A DNA stretch of 46,216 bases from an uncultured Oscillospiraceae bacterium (GCA_904419145.1 CAJFQQ010000014.1:1-46216), one strand, 5' to 3'; counted from the first letter of the stretch, positions 1 through 8,833 are shown. Notes: generated by a model not told the origin, from the sequence alone. Numbers and translations are program-made.

Positions 1-1
1 A

Positions 2-2356
2 CTGCTGGACACCCCGGGCCACGTGGACTTCTCCGCGGAAATGGAGCGGACGCTCCAGGTGCTGGACTACGCCATCCTGGTCATCAGCGGCACCGACGGC
101 GTTCAGGGCCACACCCGGACCCTGTGGCGGCTGCTGCAAAAGCGTGGGATCCCCACGTTCCTGTTTATCAACAAGATGGATCTGGCCGGAGCGGACCGTG
201 AGGCGGTGCTCCGGCAGCTCCAGACCACCCTGGACGCCGGGTGTCTGGACTTTGGCGGCGGACTGGACCCCCTTCAGGAGGACCTTGCTTCTCTGGACGA
301 GGGGCTGATGGAGCGCTACCTCTCCGGAGGGACGGTGACAGCGGCAGACGCCGCCCAGCTGATTGCCCGGCGGCAGGTGTTCCCCTGCTACTTCGGCTCG
401 GCGTTGAAGCTGGAGGGGGTGGACGCGCTCCTGGAGGGACTGGCGCAGTATGCCCTGACACCATCCTATCCGGCGGACTTTGCCGCCCGGGTGTTCAAGA
501 TCGCCCGGGATGGCAGTGAGCGGCTGACCTATCTGAAGGTCACCGGCGGCAGTCTCAAGGTTCGGACTCTGCTCTCCGGCGGCGAAGGGGAGGCGGGCTG
601 GCAGGAGAAGGTTAACCAGATCCGCGTTTACTCCGGAGAGAAGTACCAGACCATTGAGGAGGCGGAGGCGGGCACCGTCTGCGCCGTCACGGGCCTGACC
701 CACACCCGGCCCGGCGACGCCCTGGGGGCGGAGCAGCCGGGGGAGGAGCCGGTATTGGAGCCGGTGCTCACTTACCGGGTGGAGCTGCCCGAGGCCTGCG
801 ACGCCCACACCATGCTGAAAAACCTCCGCCAGCTGGAGGAGGAGGACCCCCAGCTGCGGGTGGTCTGGAACGAGGCCCACGGGGAGATCCAGGTACAGCT
901 CATGGGGGAGGTACAGCTGGAGGTGCTCCACCGCCTGATCGCTGAGCGGTTCGGCCTGGAGGTGTCCTTTGGCACCGGTAGCATCGTCTACCGGGAGACC
1001 ATCGCCGCCCCGGTGCTGGGGGTGGGGCACTTTGAGCCCCTGCGCCACTATGCGGAGGTGCACCTGCTCGTGGAGCCCGGGGAGCGGGGCAGCGGCCTGC
1101 GCTTTGCATCCCTCTGCGGGGCGGATGACCTGGACCTCAACTGGCAGCGGCTGATCCTCACCCATCTGATGGAGAAGCGCCATGTGGGGGTGCTCACCGG
1201 TTCGGCCATCACGGATATGAAGATTAGCCTCCTGGCGGGCCGGGCCCACGTGAAGCACACCGAGGGCGGCGACTTCCGGCAGGCCACCTACCGGGCGGTG
1301 CGCCAGGGCCTCATGGGGGCGGAGAGCGTGCTGCTGGAGCCCTGGTACAGCTTTCGCTTGGAGGTGCCCCAGGAGAACCTGGGCCGGGCCATGAGCGATG
1401 TGCAGACCATGGGTGGGGAATTTGAGAGCCCGGAGCTGCTGGAGGACATGGCCGTCCTCACCGGCGTGGCACCGGTCAGCGAGATGGGCGGCTACTGGAC
1501 GCAGGTGGCCGCCTACAGCAAGGGCCACGGCCACCTGTTCTGCACCGTGGAGGGCTACCGCCCCTGCCACAACGCGGCGGAGGTGATCGCCGCCATCGGA
1601 TACGATGCGGAGCGGGACACAGAGAACCCCGCAGATTCCGTTTTCTGCTCCCACGGGGCCGGGACGGTGGTGAAATGGAGTGAAGTACCCGCCCACGCCC
1701 ATGCGACGCCACGCCTGAAGCTGGAACGCCCGGCGGCGGAGGGGGAGGAGACGGCACCTTCCTACACCGGCCGGGGCATCGCCGGGGACAAGGAGCTGGA
1801 GGCCATCTTCGTCCGCACCTATGGCCCCATCCGGAACCGGGGCATGGACGCCCTGGGACAGAGCCGGAACCGCCGGCTCTTCCCGGTGGACGGACAGACC
1901 CATCTCACCTATGTCCAGAAGGACGACTGCCTGGTGGTGGACGGGTACAACATCATCTTCGCCTGGGACGAGCTGAAAAAGCTGGCCCAGACCAGTCTGG
2001 ACGACGCCCGGCAGGCCCTGATCCACCTGCTGAGCAACTATCGGGGCATCAAGGGCTGCAAGCTCATTTTGGTGTTCGACGCCTACCGGGTGAAGGGTGG
2101 CACGGGAAAGAGCGAGCGGGTCAACGGCATCGACGTGGTGTTCACCAAGGAGGGGGAGACGGCGGACTCCTATATCGAAAAGCTCTCCTATGATCTGGGC
2201 CGCAAGCACCGGATGAAGGTAGCCACCTCGGACAACCTGGAGCGGGTGCTGGTGCTGGGCCATGGGGCCCAGCGGCTCTCGGCCGTGGAACTGAAGTGGG
2301 AGGTGGAGCAGGTCCATCTCCAGATCCAGGAATTTCTCAAACAGCAAAACCAGTAG
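2..2356 (+). CDS. Ribosome-protection-type translational GTPase fused to a C-terminal NYN (YacP/Rae1-like) domain, 5' end missing
   Basis: The reading frame is already open at the window edge, so the P-loop and true start lie outside. The first visible residues carry the G3 motif DTPGH and, about 50 codons on, the G4 motif NKMD, as in EF-G and Tet(M)-like GTPases. Beta-barrel domain II and domains III-V follow to about codon 620. The last 140 residues (from about nt 1924) form a NYN/YacP domain with the acidic positions VVDGYN, VFDAYR, TADSYIE and TSDN. Tet(M)-type proteins enter the ribosomal A site, and the YacP homologue Rae1 of Bacillus is an A-site mRNA endonuclease, so a ribosome-linked role is inferred. 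A tetracycline-resistance role is not shown by the sequence. An inverted repeat follows the stop codon. Confidence 0.85.
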   Translation: MLDTPGHVDFSAEMERTLQVLDYAILVISGTDGVQGHTRTLWRLLQKRGIPTFLFINKMDLAGADREAVLRQLQTTLDAGCLDFGGGLDPLQEDLASLDEGLMERYLSGGTVTAADAAQLIARRQVFPCYFGSALKLEGVDALLEGLAQYALTPSYPADFAARVFKIARDGSERLTYLKVTGGSLKVRTLLSGGEGEAGWQEKVNQIRVYSGEKYQTIEEAEAGTVCAVTGLTHTRPGDALGAEQPGEEPVLEPVLTYRVELPEACDAHTMLKNLRQLEEEDPQLRVVWNEAHGEIQVQLMGEVQLEVLHRLIAERFGLEVSFGTGSIVYRETIAAPVLGVGHFEPLRHYAEVHLLVEPGERGSGLRFASLCGADDLDLNWQRLILTHLMEKRHVGVLTGSAITDMKISLLAGRAHVKHTEGGDFRQATYRAVRQGLMGAESVLLEPWYSFRLEVPQENLGRAMSDVQTMGGEFESPELLEDMAVLTGVAPVSEMGGYWTQVAAYSKGHGHLFCTVEGYRPCHNAAEVIAAIGYDAERDTENPADSVFCSHGAGTVVKWSEVPAHAHATPRLKLERPAAEGEETAPSYTGRGIAGDKELEAIFVRTYGPIRNRGMDALGQSRNRRLFPVDGQTHLTYVQKDDCLVVDGYNIIFAWDELKKLAQTSLDDARQALIHLLSNYRGIKGCKLILVFDAYRVKGGTGKSERVNGIDVVFTKEGETADSYIEKLSYDLGRKHRMKVATSDNLERVLVLGHGAQRLSAVELKWEVEQVHLQIQEFLKQQNQ

Positions 2357-2357
2357 T

Positions 2358-2389
2358 ATCATCCCGGCAGGCAGTCCTGCCGGGATGAT
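2358..2389 (+). terminator. 14-bp perfect hairpin after the GTPase-NYN gene
   Basis: A perfect 14-bp stem (2358-2371 with 2376-2389) closes a CAGT loop directly after the stop codon. There is no clear T-run, so it may be a weak terminator or an mRNA 3'-end stabiliser. Confidence 0.6.
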
Positions 2390-2410
2390 GTCCAAAATAG
2401 ACAAAATTAG

Positions 2411-2439
2411 TTGACAATTTTTCGGCTTCTTTTTATAAT
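2411..2439 (+). promoter_or_regulatory. Perfect consensus sigma-A promoter
   Basis: TTGACA (2411-2416), 17-bp spacer, TATAAT (2434-2439). Both hexamers match consensus exactly. It drives the four-gene membrane protein cluster; the first ribosome site (AAAGGAGA) lies 20 bp downstream. Confidence 0.9.
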
Positions 2440-2473
2440 TGTGCCAAGGATCTGGCGGAAAGGAGAACGGATT

Positions 2474-3136
2474 ATGGAGCGGAACGATTTGTCTACAGGG
2501 TTACGGCGTCTGGCTATCGGAACAACCCTTGCATCAGCGATGACCTTCGTAACGAGTTTGTTCCAGAATTTGTCAGAAAGCCTTTCCGGGTCTGCGGGAA
2601 TTTTGGTGAACCTTCTGGTGCTGCCGGCAGGGATTGCGTCCCTTGTGGCATCCATCATCTATCTGATGGGCCTTGCGCTGTTGTACCAGGAGCACCGCAG
2701 CTATTTGCATTCGTTTGTCTGTACCTTGGCAGGCGGCATCCTGGTGGCTTTGGGTGCTGTACCGTTCCTGGGTACTGCGCTGGTACTGGCAGGCGTGGTG
2801 CTGGAGGTGCTTGGAAACTTTTTGCTGATCCGTGCTACCAATGCGGTCATTGCACGGGCGGCACGTGGGTTGCGTCTGGCGCCCTTGGGCTGGGCGGTTT
2901 GGTGGCTGGGGCTGTCCGGCATTTTGCTCTCATCCTCCGCAGTGCTGCTGGCACTCTTTCCCATCAGCGTTGGAGGATTGATGGCATCCCTGGCCTTTCT
3001 GGTTCTATCCACAGTACTCTCACTGGCGACTCTGGTGTGCCGGATCGTCTACTTTTGGCGGGCCTACCAGGTATCCTTCGATCTTCTGCATGCAGAGGGC
3101 GGCGGTGTGTTGCCGCCGGGACAGGCAGGGGCCTGA
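2474..3136 (+). CDS. Polytopic membrane protein, paralog 1 of 4
   Basis: Predicted 220-residue, strongly hydrophobic protein with about six membrane spans. I do not recognise the family. The start at 2474 is chosen because AAAGGAGA lies just upstream; an in-frame ATG further up would begin inside the promoter. It opens MERNDLSTGLRRLAIG, echoing the RLSRGLQ openings of paralogs 3 and 4, and has FLLIRATNAV near residue 120 where the others have FMVRATASLL, FFQATNAFLR and LFIRTTNGFLR. First gene of a tandem unit transcribed from the promoter at 2411. No enzymatic motif is visible; a sensor, channel or stress-membrane role would be a guess. Confidence 0.75.
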   Translation: MERNDLSTGLRRLAIGTTLASAMTFVTSLFQNLSESLSGSAGILVNLLVLPAGIASLVASIIYLMGLALLYQEHRSYLHSFVCTLAGGILVALGAVPFLGTALVLAGVVLEVLGNFLLIRATNAVIARAARGLRLAPLGWAVWWLGLSGILLSSSAVLLALFPISVGGLMASLAFLVLSTVLSLATLVCRIVYFWRAYQVSFDLLHAEGGGVLPPGQAGA

Positions 3137-3166
3137 TCAAATTGCCGGAGAGGAGGGATACAAAAA

Positions 3167-3817
3167 GTGGACAGTGATACCAGCCGGGGACTCCGGTACT
3201 ATTGCCAGGGCTCCATTATTGCCGGGGCTACCCTGATTGCCATGGTGGTTCCGATTCTTCTGCTGTTGCGGATAGGCCAGGAGATGGAGCACAGCCACCG
3301 GGTCATTACGCCGATTGTACCTCTGTTGCTCCTACTAGGTTTGGCTCTGCTGATGCTGGCCGGGGGTATCCTATCCCTGGTGGGAGCAATTACGCTGCGC
3401 GGCAGCCATCCGGACTACGGGAAGGCATTGATTACAACAGCGGCGGCGTACTTATGTAATTTGTGGGGGATATTCCTTCCAGGATGGCTGGGAAGAGTTG
3501 GGGAGACAGGGGCTCTTGTGGCCTCCCTGTTCACTGGATATTTCATGGTCCGTGCTACCGCGTCTCTGCTGACGGCACAGCGGGACACCATGGACCTTCC
3601 CGCCGACGCTGTAGACTTTTTCAACCGCTTGATCCGTCGGGGATGGCTGAGTTGGAAGATCTATCTGGTAGTGGGGGTGGCGCAGAGTGTTAATACGCTG
3701 ATGCCGGTCAGGGGTAGCTTGCTGATGATTGGATTCCTGGTGATCCTTCTGGTGCTGGAGTTGGTGGCTTGGGGAATGAATCTCTCCTTTTTTATGCGTG
3801 CCAGCCGCCTGCTGTGA
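3167..3817 (+). CDS. Polytopic membrane protein, paralog 2 of 4
   Basis: Predicted 216 residues, GTG start at 3167 nine bases after a strong AGGAGGG. Opens MDSDTSRGLRYYCQGSIIAG, matching the TSRGLR/LSRGLQ signature of the cluster, then alternating hydrophobic segments (roughly residues 17-37, 48-72, 83-105, 110-130, 165-185, 188-212). The mid-protein motif FMVRATASLL aligns with the RATNAV and ATNAFLR motifs of its neighbours and is followed by FFNRLIRRGW, paralleled in paralog 3 by an IQRGW segment. It sits 30 bp after paralog 1 with no promoter between. Function unknown. Confidence 0.75.
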   Translation: MDSDTSRGLRYYCQGSIIAGATLIAMVVPILLLLRIGQEMEHSHRVITPIVPLLLLLGLALLMLAGGILSLVGAITLRGSHPDYGKALITTAAAYLCNLWGIFLPGWLGRVGETGALVASLFTGYFMVRATASLLTAQRDTMDLPADAVDFFNRLIRRGWLSWKIYLVVGVAQSVNTLMPVRGSLLMIGFLVILLVLELVAWGMNLSFFMRASRLL

Positions 3818-3876
3818 GCGAGGTCGTCAGGTGCCGCATTGGATAACAGAACGTGAAGGAAAGAGGAAGCAAGCCG

Positions 3877-4521
3877 ATGAAGCGGAGCAGATTGTCTAGA
3901 GGGCTGCAGCTGCAGTACTGGGGAATTATCATCGGCGTCTTGGTGACTGTCCCAATGACTATGGTCATTGCAGCGGCATGGCGAGCGGACCGCGAGGCAT
4001 CCCAGGTCATGGTGCAGATCTTGGTGCTTCTTCCCCTGGTGCTCCAGAGGATCCTTCCTCTGGTGGGACTGATTTTGCTGTGGCCGATCCACCGAAACTA
4101 TCGACTGGCGCTGCTGCTCACCGTTTTGGGATGGGTGCTCGAGCGCCTGGAGGGGGGGCAGAGGTTTTGGGTCAGCGCTGTGCTCAGCGTGGCGGTGATA
4201 GCGCTGTGGACGCTGCGGGATGGGTTGTTTTTCCAAGCCACCAATGCATTCCTCCGCCAAGCGGAGGTAAAAGGGGCGGCAGTCCTGGGCCGATGGGCGT
4301 TTCTTACAGCTGTCATCCAAAGGGGCTGGTCTGCCGTTGTGACCCTGCTTCCGCCGATCCGCTGGATGGAGTCTGCGGACGGGATCGGTGGGGCCACCCC
4401 GGCGATTTTGTCGGTGGGAACCATTTCCGGTGTCCTCAATCTGATCTATCTGGTGTGGGCCAGCCGTGCCCTGCGGCAAGTCAAAGCTGGCGAAACAGAC
4501 AAGGGAGGTAGATTACTATGA
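3877..4521 (+). CDS. Polytopic membrane protein, paralog 3 of 4
   Basis: Predicted 214 residues. The ATG at 3877 is preferred over an upstream in-frame GTG because AAAGAGGAAG precedes it and because its first eleven residues (MKRSRLSRGLQ) are identical to those of the next gene, whose start is unambiguous. About five to six hydrophobic spans; the FFQATNAFLR motif near residue 120 is shared with the cluster. The stop codon overlaps the next ATG (ATGA at 4518-4521), which indicates translational coupling. Function unknown. Confidence 0.75.
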   Translation: MKRSRLSRGLQLQYWGIIIGVLVTVPMTMVIAAAWRADREASQVMVQILVLLPLVLQRILPLVGLILLWPIHRNYRLALLLTVLGWVLERLEGGQRFWVSAVLSVAVIALWTLRDGLFFQATNAFLRQAEVKGAAVLGRWAFLTAVIQRGWSAVVTLLPPIRWMESADGIGGATPAILSVGTISGVLNLIYLVWASRALRQVKAGETDKGGRLL

Positions 4522-5183
4522 AGCGAAGCAGGTTGTCCAGAGGGCTACAGGTGCTGTATCTGGATGTGATCGTGGGACTGATCCTGGCGGCGGTGCTTGC
4601 ACCGATAAGCGGGGTGATCGTGGCGGTCACACGGACCGAGGCGACAGGAGCACTGCTGGACATTACGGGGCTGATCTCGGATATTGTGAGCATCGCATTC
4701 ATCTGTGCCGGGCTGATCCTGCTGTGGCAGGTGCACCGGGGATACCGGTATGCCCTAGTGGCGAAACTTTTGGAGTATGTGCTGGGGTTTGCGACGGAGC
4801 TCCCCCAGCTGTCCGGGATCTCTACAGCACTCAGCTTGGCAGCGGTCATACCCGGCTTTTTCTACATCTGGCTGTTTATCCGCACTACTAATGGATTTTT
4901 GCGGCTGAAAGGGGAAGATACACTGATCGGGCGTGGGAAAACTGTCTTGATCCTGTGGCTGGGCAGTGCGGCGCTGTCGGCGGTGGTACTGTTGCTGCTG
5001 GACCCGGACAACATGGAATCTGTTCTAACGGCAGCCGGCCCTACGCTGCTCGCTGCGGTTGTCGGTTCTGTGTCAGGCATTATGTTGCTGATCTATACGA
5101 TCCAGGCCAGCAGCGCACTGAAAGACTGGTCGCTGGAGATGGAGACCTTGCCCCCGGAGACACCATCCCAGGAGAGCGCATAA
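4518..5183 (+). CDS. Polytopic membrane protein, paralog 4 of 4
   Basis: Predicted 221 residues, sharing MKRSRLSRGLQ with paralog 3 and the LFIRTTNGFLR motif in the same place as the other copies. The two genes are also close at DNA level around the start, so this pair looks like the most recent duplication. Hydrophobic spans cover most of the chain, ending in a charged tail with acidic residues. Starts inside the previous gene by a 4-bp overlap and ends just before a hairpin terminator that closes the unit. No homologous family recognised. Confidence 0.75.
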   Translation: MKRSRLSRGLQVLYLDVIVGLILAAVLAPISGVIVAVTRTEATGALLDITGLISDIVSIAFICAGLILLWQVHRGYRYALVAKLLEYVLGFATELPQLSGISTALSLAAVIPGFFYIWLFIRTTNGFLRLKGEDTLIGRGKTVLILWLGSAALSAVVLLLLDPDNMESVLTAAGPTLLAAVVGSVSGIMLLIYTIQASSALKDWSLEMETLPPETPSQESA

Positions 5184-5226
5184 AAAAGCCAGGCCCGGCA
5201 GAAAGTTACTCTGCCGGGCTTGTTCA
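5184..5226. terminator. Bidirectional terminator between paralog 4 and serA
   Basis: GCCCGGCAG (5193-5201) pairs with CTGCCGGGC (5211-5219). The plus side is followed by TTGTTC and the minus side by a run of T (AAAAAA on plus at 5183-5188), so it can end both converging transcripts. Confidence 0.8.
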
Positions 5227-5238
5227 GACTGTATGGAT

Positions 5239-6150
5239 TTATTTCCCGAAACTCTCGATGATCTCCACGATCTCCGCGCCGATGCGCTTCTGCGCCTCCT
5301 TGGTGGCCGCACCGATGTGGGGGGTGCAGGAGACATTGGGGTGGCTGTAGAGGGCCTTGTTCTTGGGGGGCTCCTCCGAATAGACGTCCAGGCCGGCGGC
5401 CCGGATCTTGCCGCTCTCTAGACCGGCCAGCAGGGCGTCCTCGTCCACATTGTCCCCCCGGCTGGTGTTGATAAATACCACGCCGTCCTTCATCTTGGCG
5501 ATGGTCTCAGCGCAGATCAGCTTCTCACCGTTGAGAGAGGGGGTATGAAGGGAAATGACGTCGGCTGTTGCCAGCAGATCATCCAGCTCCACATAGCGGA
5601 TGCCCAGCTTCTCCTCGATGCCGGGGACGTGGTAGATATCCTCGGCGATGACCTCCATGCCGATGCCCTTGGCCATGAGGCCCAAAGCCTGGCCGATACG
5701 GCCAAAGCCGATGATGCCCAGGGTCTTGCCACCCAGCTCCATGCCCTTGCCGTAGGCCTTTTTCTCCCACTTGTCCTCCCGCATGGTATGGCCGGCGATG
5801 GAGATGTACCGGGCACAGGAGAACATGTGCCCCATTGCCAATTCTGCTACAGAGCGGGAGGAGGCTTTAGGCGTATTTTTGACAGCGATGCCATGTTTCT
5901 CGGCATATTCCACATCAATATTGTCTACGCCCACGCCGCCGCGGATAATGAGCTTCAATTTCCCGCCCTTGGCCGCGTCGATATGCTGGGCGCGAACCTT
6001 GGTGGCGCTGCGGACCACCACCGCGTCGTAGTCCCGCAGTGCCTCACCCAGCTCCTCCGGGGGAAAGAATTGCTCTACGATCTCATGGCCCTTGGCTTTC
6101 AGCTGGGCCAGTGCGCTGGCGTCCATCCCGTCTGTCACTAAAATACGCAT
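5239..6150 (-). CDS. serA: D-3-phosphoglycerate dehydrogenase, short form
   Basis: Predicted 303-residue member of the D-2-hydroxyacid dehydrogenase family. It oxidises 3-phosphoglycerate to 3-phosphohydroxypyruvate with NAD, the first step of serine synthesis. Visible features are the Rossmann motif GFGRIGQ near residue 148, the catalytic arginine in NTSRGD near 235, and the catalytic histidine in PHIGAAT near 280. The chain stops soon after the catalytic domain, so the C-terminal ACT regulatory domain of long SerA enzymes is absent and serine feedback through that domain is not expected. AAGGAGA precedes the start. Last gene of the serC-gltD-like-serA run, supporting the substrate assignment over other hydroxyacid dehydrogenases. 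Confidence 0.88.
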   Translation of the reverse strand: MRILVTDGMDASALAQLKAKGHEIVEQFFPPEELGEALRDYDAVVVRSATKVRAQHIDAAKGGKLKLIIRGGVGVDNIDVEYAEKHGIAVKNTPKASSRSVAELAMGHMFSCARYISIAGHTMREDKWEKKAYGKGMELGGKTLGIIGFGRIGQALGLMAKGIGMEVIAEDIYHVPGIEEKLGIRYVELDDLLATADVISLHTPSLNGEKLICAETIAKMKDGVVFINTSRGDNVDEDALLAGLESGKIRAAGLDVYSEEPPKNKALYSHPNVSCTPHIGAATKEAQKRIGAEIVEIIESFGK

Positions 6151-6240
6151 GGGATTATTCTCCTTCTAAAAATATAGTCTGTTTGCCGCCCGCCGTGGAC
6201 GGCATGCTTGAGGGACGGAGCCCTTTCTGCATTCACTTCC

Positions 6241-7479
6241 TTATGTGACCGGCTCATCTGTCAGGGAGCGCATATAGGCGTCCATGGCGTCTGCCACCAG
6301 CTTGGAGTGGGCTACCGCCTCCACCACGGTACGGGAACCGTTGACTACGTCGCCGGAGGCGAAGATGCCCGGGCGGGTGGTGTGGCCGCTGTCGTCGGCG
6401 GAGATCAGGCCCCGGTCGTTGGTTGCGATCCCGCTAGTGGTACTGACAATGCGGTTGCGGGGCCCCTGGCTGATGGAAATAATGACGCTGTCAGCGGGGT
6501 AGAGCTGCTCGGAGCCCTCCACCAGATGTCGCTCGCCGCTCTCGTCGGTCACCACATCCGCGAAGATTACTCCCTCATCCACGATCTCCACCGGGGCCTT
6601 GCTGTAGATAAATTCCACGCCTTCCAGCACCGCATACTGGAATTCGTGCCGGGAGGCGGCCACTCCGTCGTCCCGGGAGAAGCACTGGAGGTGGCGCACT
6701 CCCTTGCGCAGGGCGGTGCGGGCCACATCCATGGCCGCGTTGCCGGCGCCGATGACGATGACATTCTCGCCCAAGCGGTAGCTGTCGGGGTTGTTGAGGT
6801 AATTGATGCCGAAGTGGACATTGCCCAGGGTCTCCCCCTTGATGTGGAGGGTCTTGGGCTGCCACACGCCGGTGCCGATGAAGATGGATTGGTAGCCGTC
6901 CCGGAAGAGGTCGTCAATGGTGATGGCCGTGCCGATGGTGGTGTTGGGACGGAACTTGATGCCGTTCAGAATCAGGTGCCGGTACTCGAACTCATCCAGA
7001 ACGCTTTTGGGCAGGCGGAACTCCGGGATGCCATACCGCAGCACGCCGCCGATCTTGTCCTTGCCCTCGAAAATGGTCACCTGATAGCCCCGGCTGGCCA
7101 GGATCACCGCGATGGTGAGCCCCGCTGGACCGGCGCCGATAATGGCGACGCGCATCCCGTTGGAGGGCACCTTTTCCGGGATGGTTCTGCTGGAGTAGGT
7201 GCTGGAGATGTACTGCTCAATGGTGGAAAAGTGGACCGGGGCGCCCTTCTTGCCCAGAATACAGTGCCCCTCGCACTGGTTTTCGTGGTTGCACACCAGA
7301 CTGCACACGGTGGTCAGCGGGTTGTTGGCATAGAGGATCCGGCCCGCCTCATCCAGCTGGCCGTGCAGCAGCAGCTGGATCACCTGGGGGATGGGGGTAT
7401 GGATGGGGCAGCCCTTTTGACATTGGGAATTTTTACAGTTGAGACACCGCCTCGCCTCATCCAAAACATGTTGCGCCAT
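6241..7479 (-). CDS. GltD-like FAD/NAD(P) oxidoreductase with iron-sulfur motifs
   Basis: Predicted 412 residues, related to the glutamate synthase small subunit and other NAD(P)-dependent electron-transfer flavoproteins. The N-terminus has cysteine clusters typical of two [4Fe-4S] sites (CLNCKNSQCQKGCP near residue 12 and CSLVCNHENQCEGHC near 60). A GAGPAG dinucleotide motif near 117 binds FAD and GAGNAAMD near 245 binds NAD(P). No glutamate synthase large subunit is next to it; instead it lies between serC and serA. It could regenerate cofactor or glutamate for the SerC transamination, which is an inference from context. Other names used for this family include NADPH-dependent glutamate synthase beta chain and sulfide dehydrogenase subunit. 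Confidence 0.8.
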   Translation of the reverse strand: MAQHVLDEARRCLNCKNSQCQKGCPIHTPIPQVIQLLLHGQLDEAGRILYANNPLTTVCSLVCNHENQCEGHCILGKKGAPVHFSTIEQYISSTYSSRTIPEKVPSNGMRVAIIGAGPAGLTIAVILASRGYQVTIFEGKDKIGGVLRYGIPEFRLPKSVLDEFEYRHLILNGIKFRPNTTIGTAITIDDLFRDGYQSIFIGTGVWQPKTLHIKGETLGNVHFGINYLNNPDSYRLGENVIVIGAGNAAMDVARTALRKGVRHLQCFSRDDGVAASRHEFQYAVLEGVEFIYSKAPVEIVDEGVIFADVVTDESGERHLVEGSEQLYPADSVIISISQGPRNRIVSTTSGIATNDRGLISADDSGHTTRPGIFASGDVVNGSRTVVEAVAHSKLVADAMDAYMRSLTDEPVT

Positions 7480-7583
7480 AGAGATCCTCCCTTTCTGTGC
7501 CTGATGTGTTCAGCGTATCAGATAGAAGCATGATACCACAAAAACCCCACAGGCACAAGGGAATTCCCGGCGGCGGAAAACGG

Positions 7584-8672
7584 TCAGCCGTTTTCCGCCT
7601 CAAACTGCTTCAGACAGGCTACCAGCGCCTCCACGCCCTCCTTGGGCATGGCGTTGTAGATGCTGGCCCGCAGGCCGCCCACGCTCTTGTGGCCCTTCAG
7701 GTTCTCAAAACCGGCGGCTTTGGTATAGGCCACCACCTTGGCGTCCAGCTCCGCGTCGCCGGTGACAAAGGGCACGTTCATCAGAGAGCGGAATTCCTTC
7801 TCCACCGCGCCCTTGAACAGCTTGGAGCTGTCCAGGAAGTCATAGAGGATCTTGGCCTTCTCCACGTTGCGCCGGTGCATCTCCTCCAGCCCGCCGATGC
7901 CCTTGAGGTATTGGAACACCTTGCCGCAGCAGTAGATGGCCCAGCAGTTGGGGGTGTTGTACATGGAGCCGTTGTCCGCGTGGGTCTTGTAGCTCATGTA
8001 GATGGGCACGCGGGGATCCAGATCCTCCCGGATCAAGTCCTCCCGGATAATGGCAATGACCATACCCGCCGGACCTACATTTTTCTGCACGCCGGCGTAA
8101 ATCATGCCGTAGTCCGTGACATTGCAGGGCTGGGAGAGGAACATGCTGCTCTGGTCGCTGACGAGGATATGCCCTTTGGTGTTGGGGAGGGTCTGCCAGG
8201 TGGTGCCGTGAATGGTCTCGTTTTCGCAGATGTAGAAGTAGTCCGTGTTTTCCGGAATGTCCAGATCGCTGCAGTCGGGGATATACGTGTAATTTTTATC
8301 CTTACTGCTGGCCACCACGTGGATATCGCCGTACTTTTTCGCCTCGGCGATGGCCTTTTTGCTCCATGCGCCGGTCTCCGCATAACAGGCCACGCCGTTT
8401 TTCAGCAGGTTCATGGGGATCATGGCAAACTGCAGGGTGGCGCCGCCCTGAATAAAGAGAACCTTATAATTGTCAGGAATCCCCATCAGATCCCGCAGAT
8501 CCTGCTCGGCCTCATCCGCGATCTGCTGGAACACCTTGGATCGGTGGCTCATCTCCATGACGCACATGCCGGACCCCTTGTAGTTCATCATCTCGTCCCG
8601 GATTTCCTCCAGAACGCTCTCAGGCATGGTTGCCGGGCCCGCGGAAAAGTTATAAATGCGATCGTATTTCAT
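7584..8672 (-). CDS. serC: Phosphoserine aminotransferase
   Basis: Predicted 362 residues, the usual size of SerC, a class V PLP enzyme that converts 3-phosphohydroxypyruvate and glutamate to phosphoserine and 2-oxoglutarate. The start YNFSAGPATMPESVL is the family signature for phosphate binding, and the PLP lysine lies in GVQKNVGPAG near residue 197. The C-terminus KGHKSVGGLRASIYNA is also typical. AAGGAGG lies just before the start. First gene of the serC, GltD-like, serA unit, with a promoter at 8732-8759. Confidence 0.95.
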   Translation of the reverse strand: MKYDRIYNFSAGPATMPESVLEEIRDEMMNYKGSGMCVMEMSHRSKVFQQIADEAEQDLRDLMGIPDNYKVLFIQGGATLQFAMIPMNLLKNGVACYAETGAWSKKAIAEAKKYGDIHVVASSKDKNYTYIPDCSDLDIPENTDYFYICENETIHGTTWQTLPNTKGHILVSDQSSMFLSQPCNVTDYGMIYAGVQKNVGPAGMVIAIIREDLIREDLDPRVPIYMSYKTHADNGSMYNTPNCWAIYCCGKVFQYLKGIGGLEEMHRRNVEKAKILYDFLDSSKLFKGAVEKEFRSLMNVPFVTGDAELDAKVVAYTKAAGFENLKGHKSVGGLRASIYNAMPKEGVEALVACLKQFEAENG

Positions 8673-8731
8673 GGGTCATCCTCCTTATAGAGATTGGGTA
8701 GAAGTCGAGCTAGAGATATTTTCCTATTCAC

Positions 8732-8759
8732 AGTATAGCATAATTCCACAAATAATCAA
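8732..8759 (-). promoter_or_regulatory. Promoter of the serC unit
   Basis: On the minus strand TTGATT (8754-8759), 16-bp spacer, TATACT (8732-8737), about 60 bp before the serC start. Confidence 0.6.
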
Positions 8760-8833
8760 CAGGCGGAAAACAAAGCTTTAGTGCATCTTAAAAAAATTGA
8801 GAATTGAAATCGAGTATAAAAATTCTGTAGGAT

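Noticed and set aside
2-2356. Calling the first gene a tetracycline resistance gene
   Set aside because: The fold is shared, but the NYN fusion and the lack of any mobile context argue for a chromosomal ribosome factor; resistance cannot be read from sequence.
6208-7533. Long plus-strand open frame opposite the GltD-like gene
   Set aside because: Shadow of a well-recognised gene in GC-rich DNA; no ribosome site or family pattern. The same holds for long frames opposite serC, GT4-CsaB, the penicillin-binding protein and lysC.
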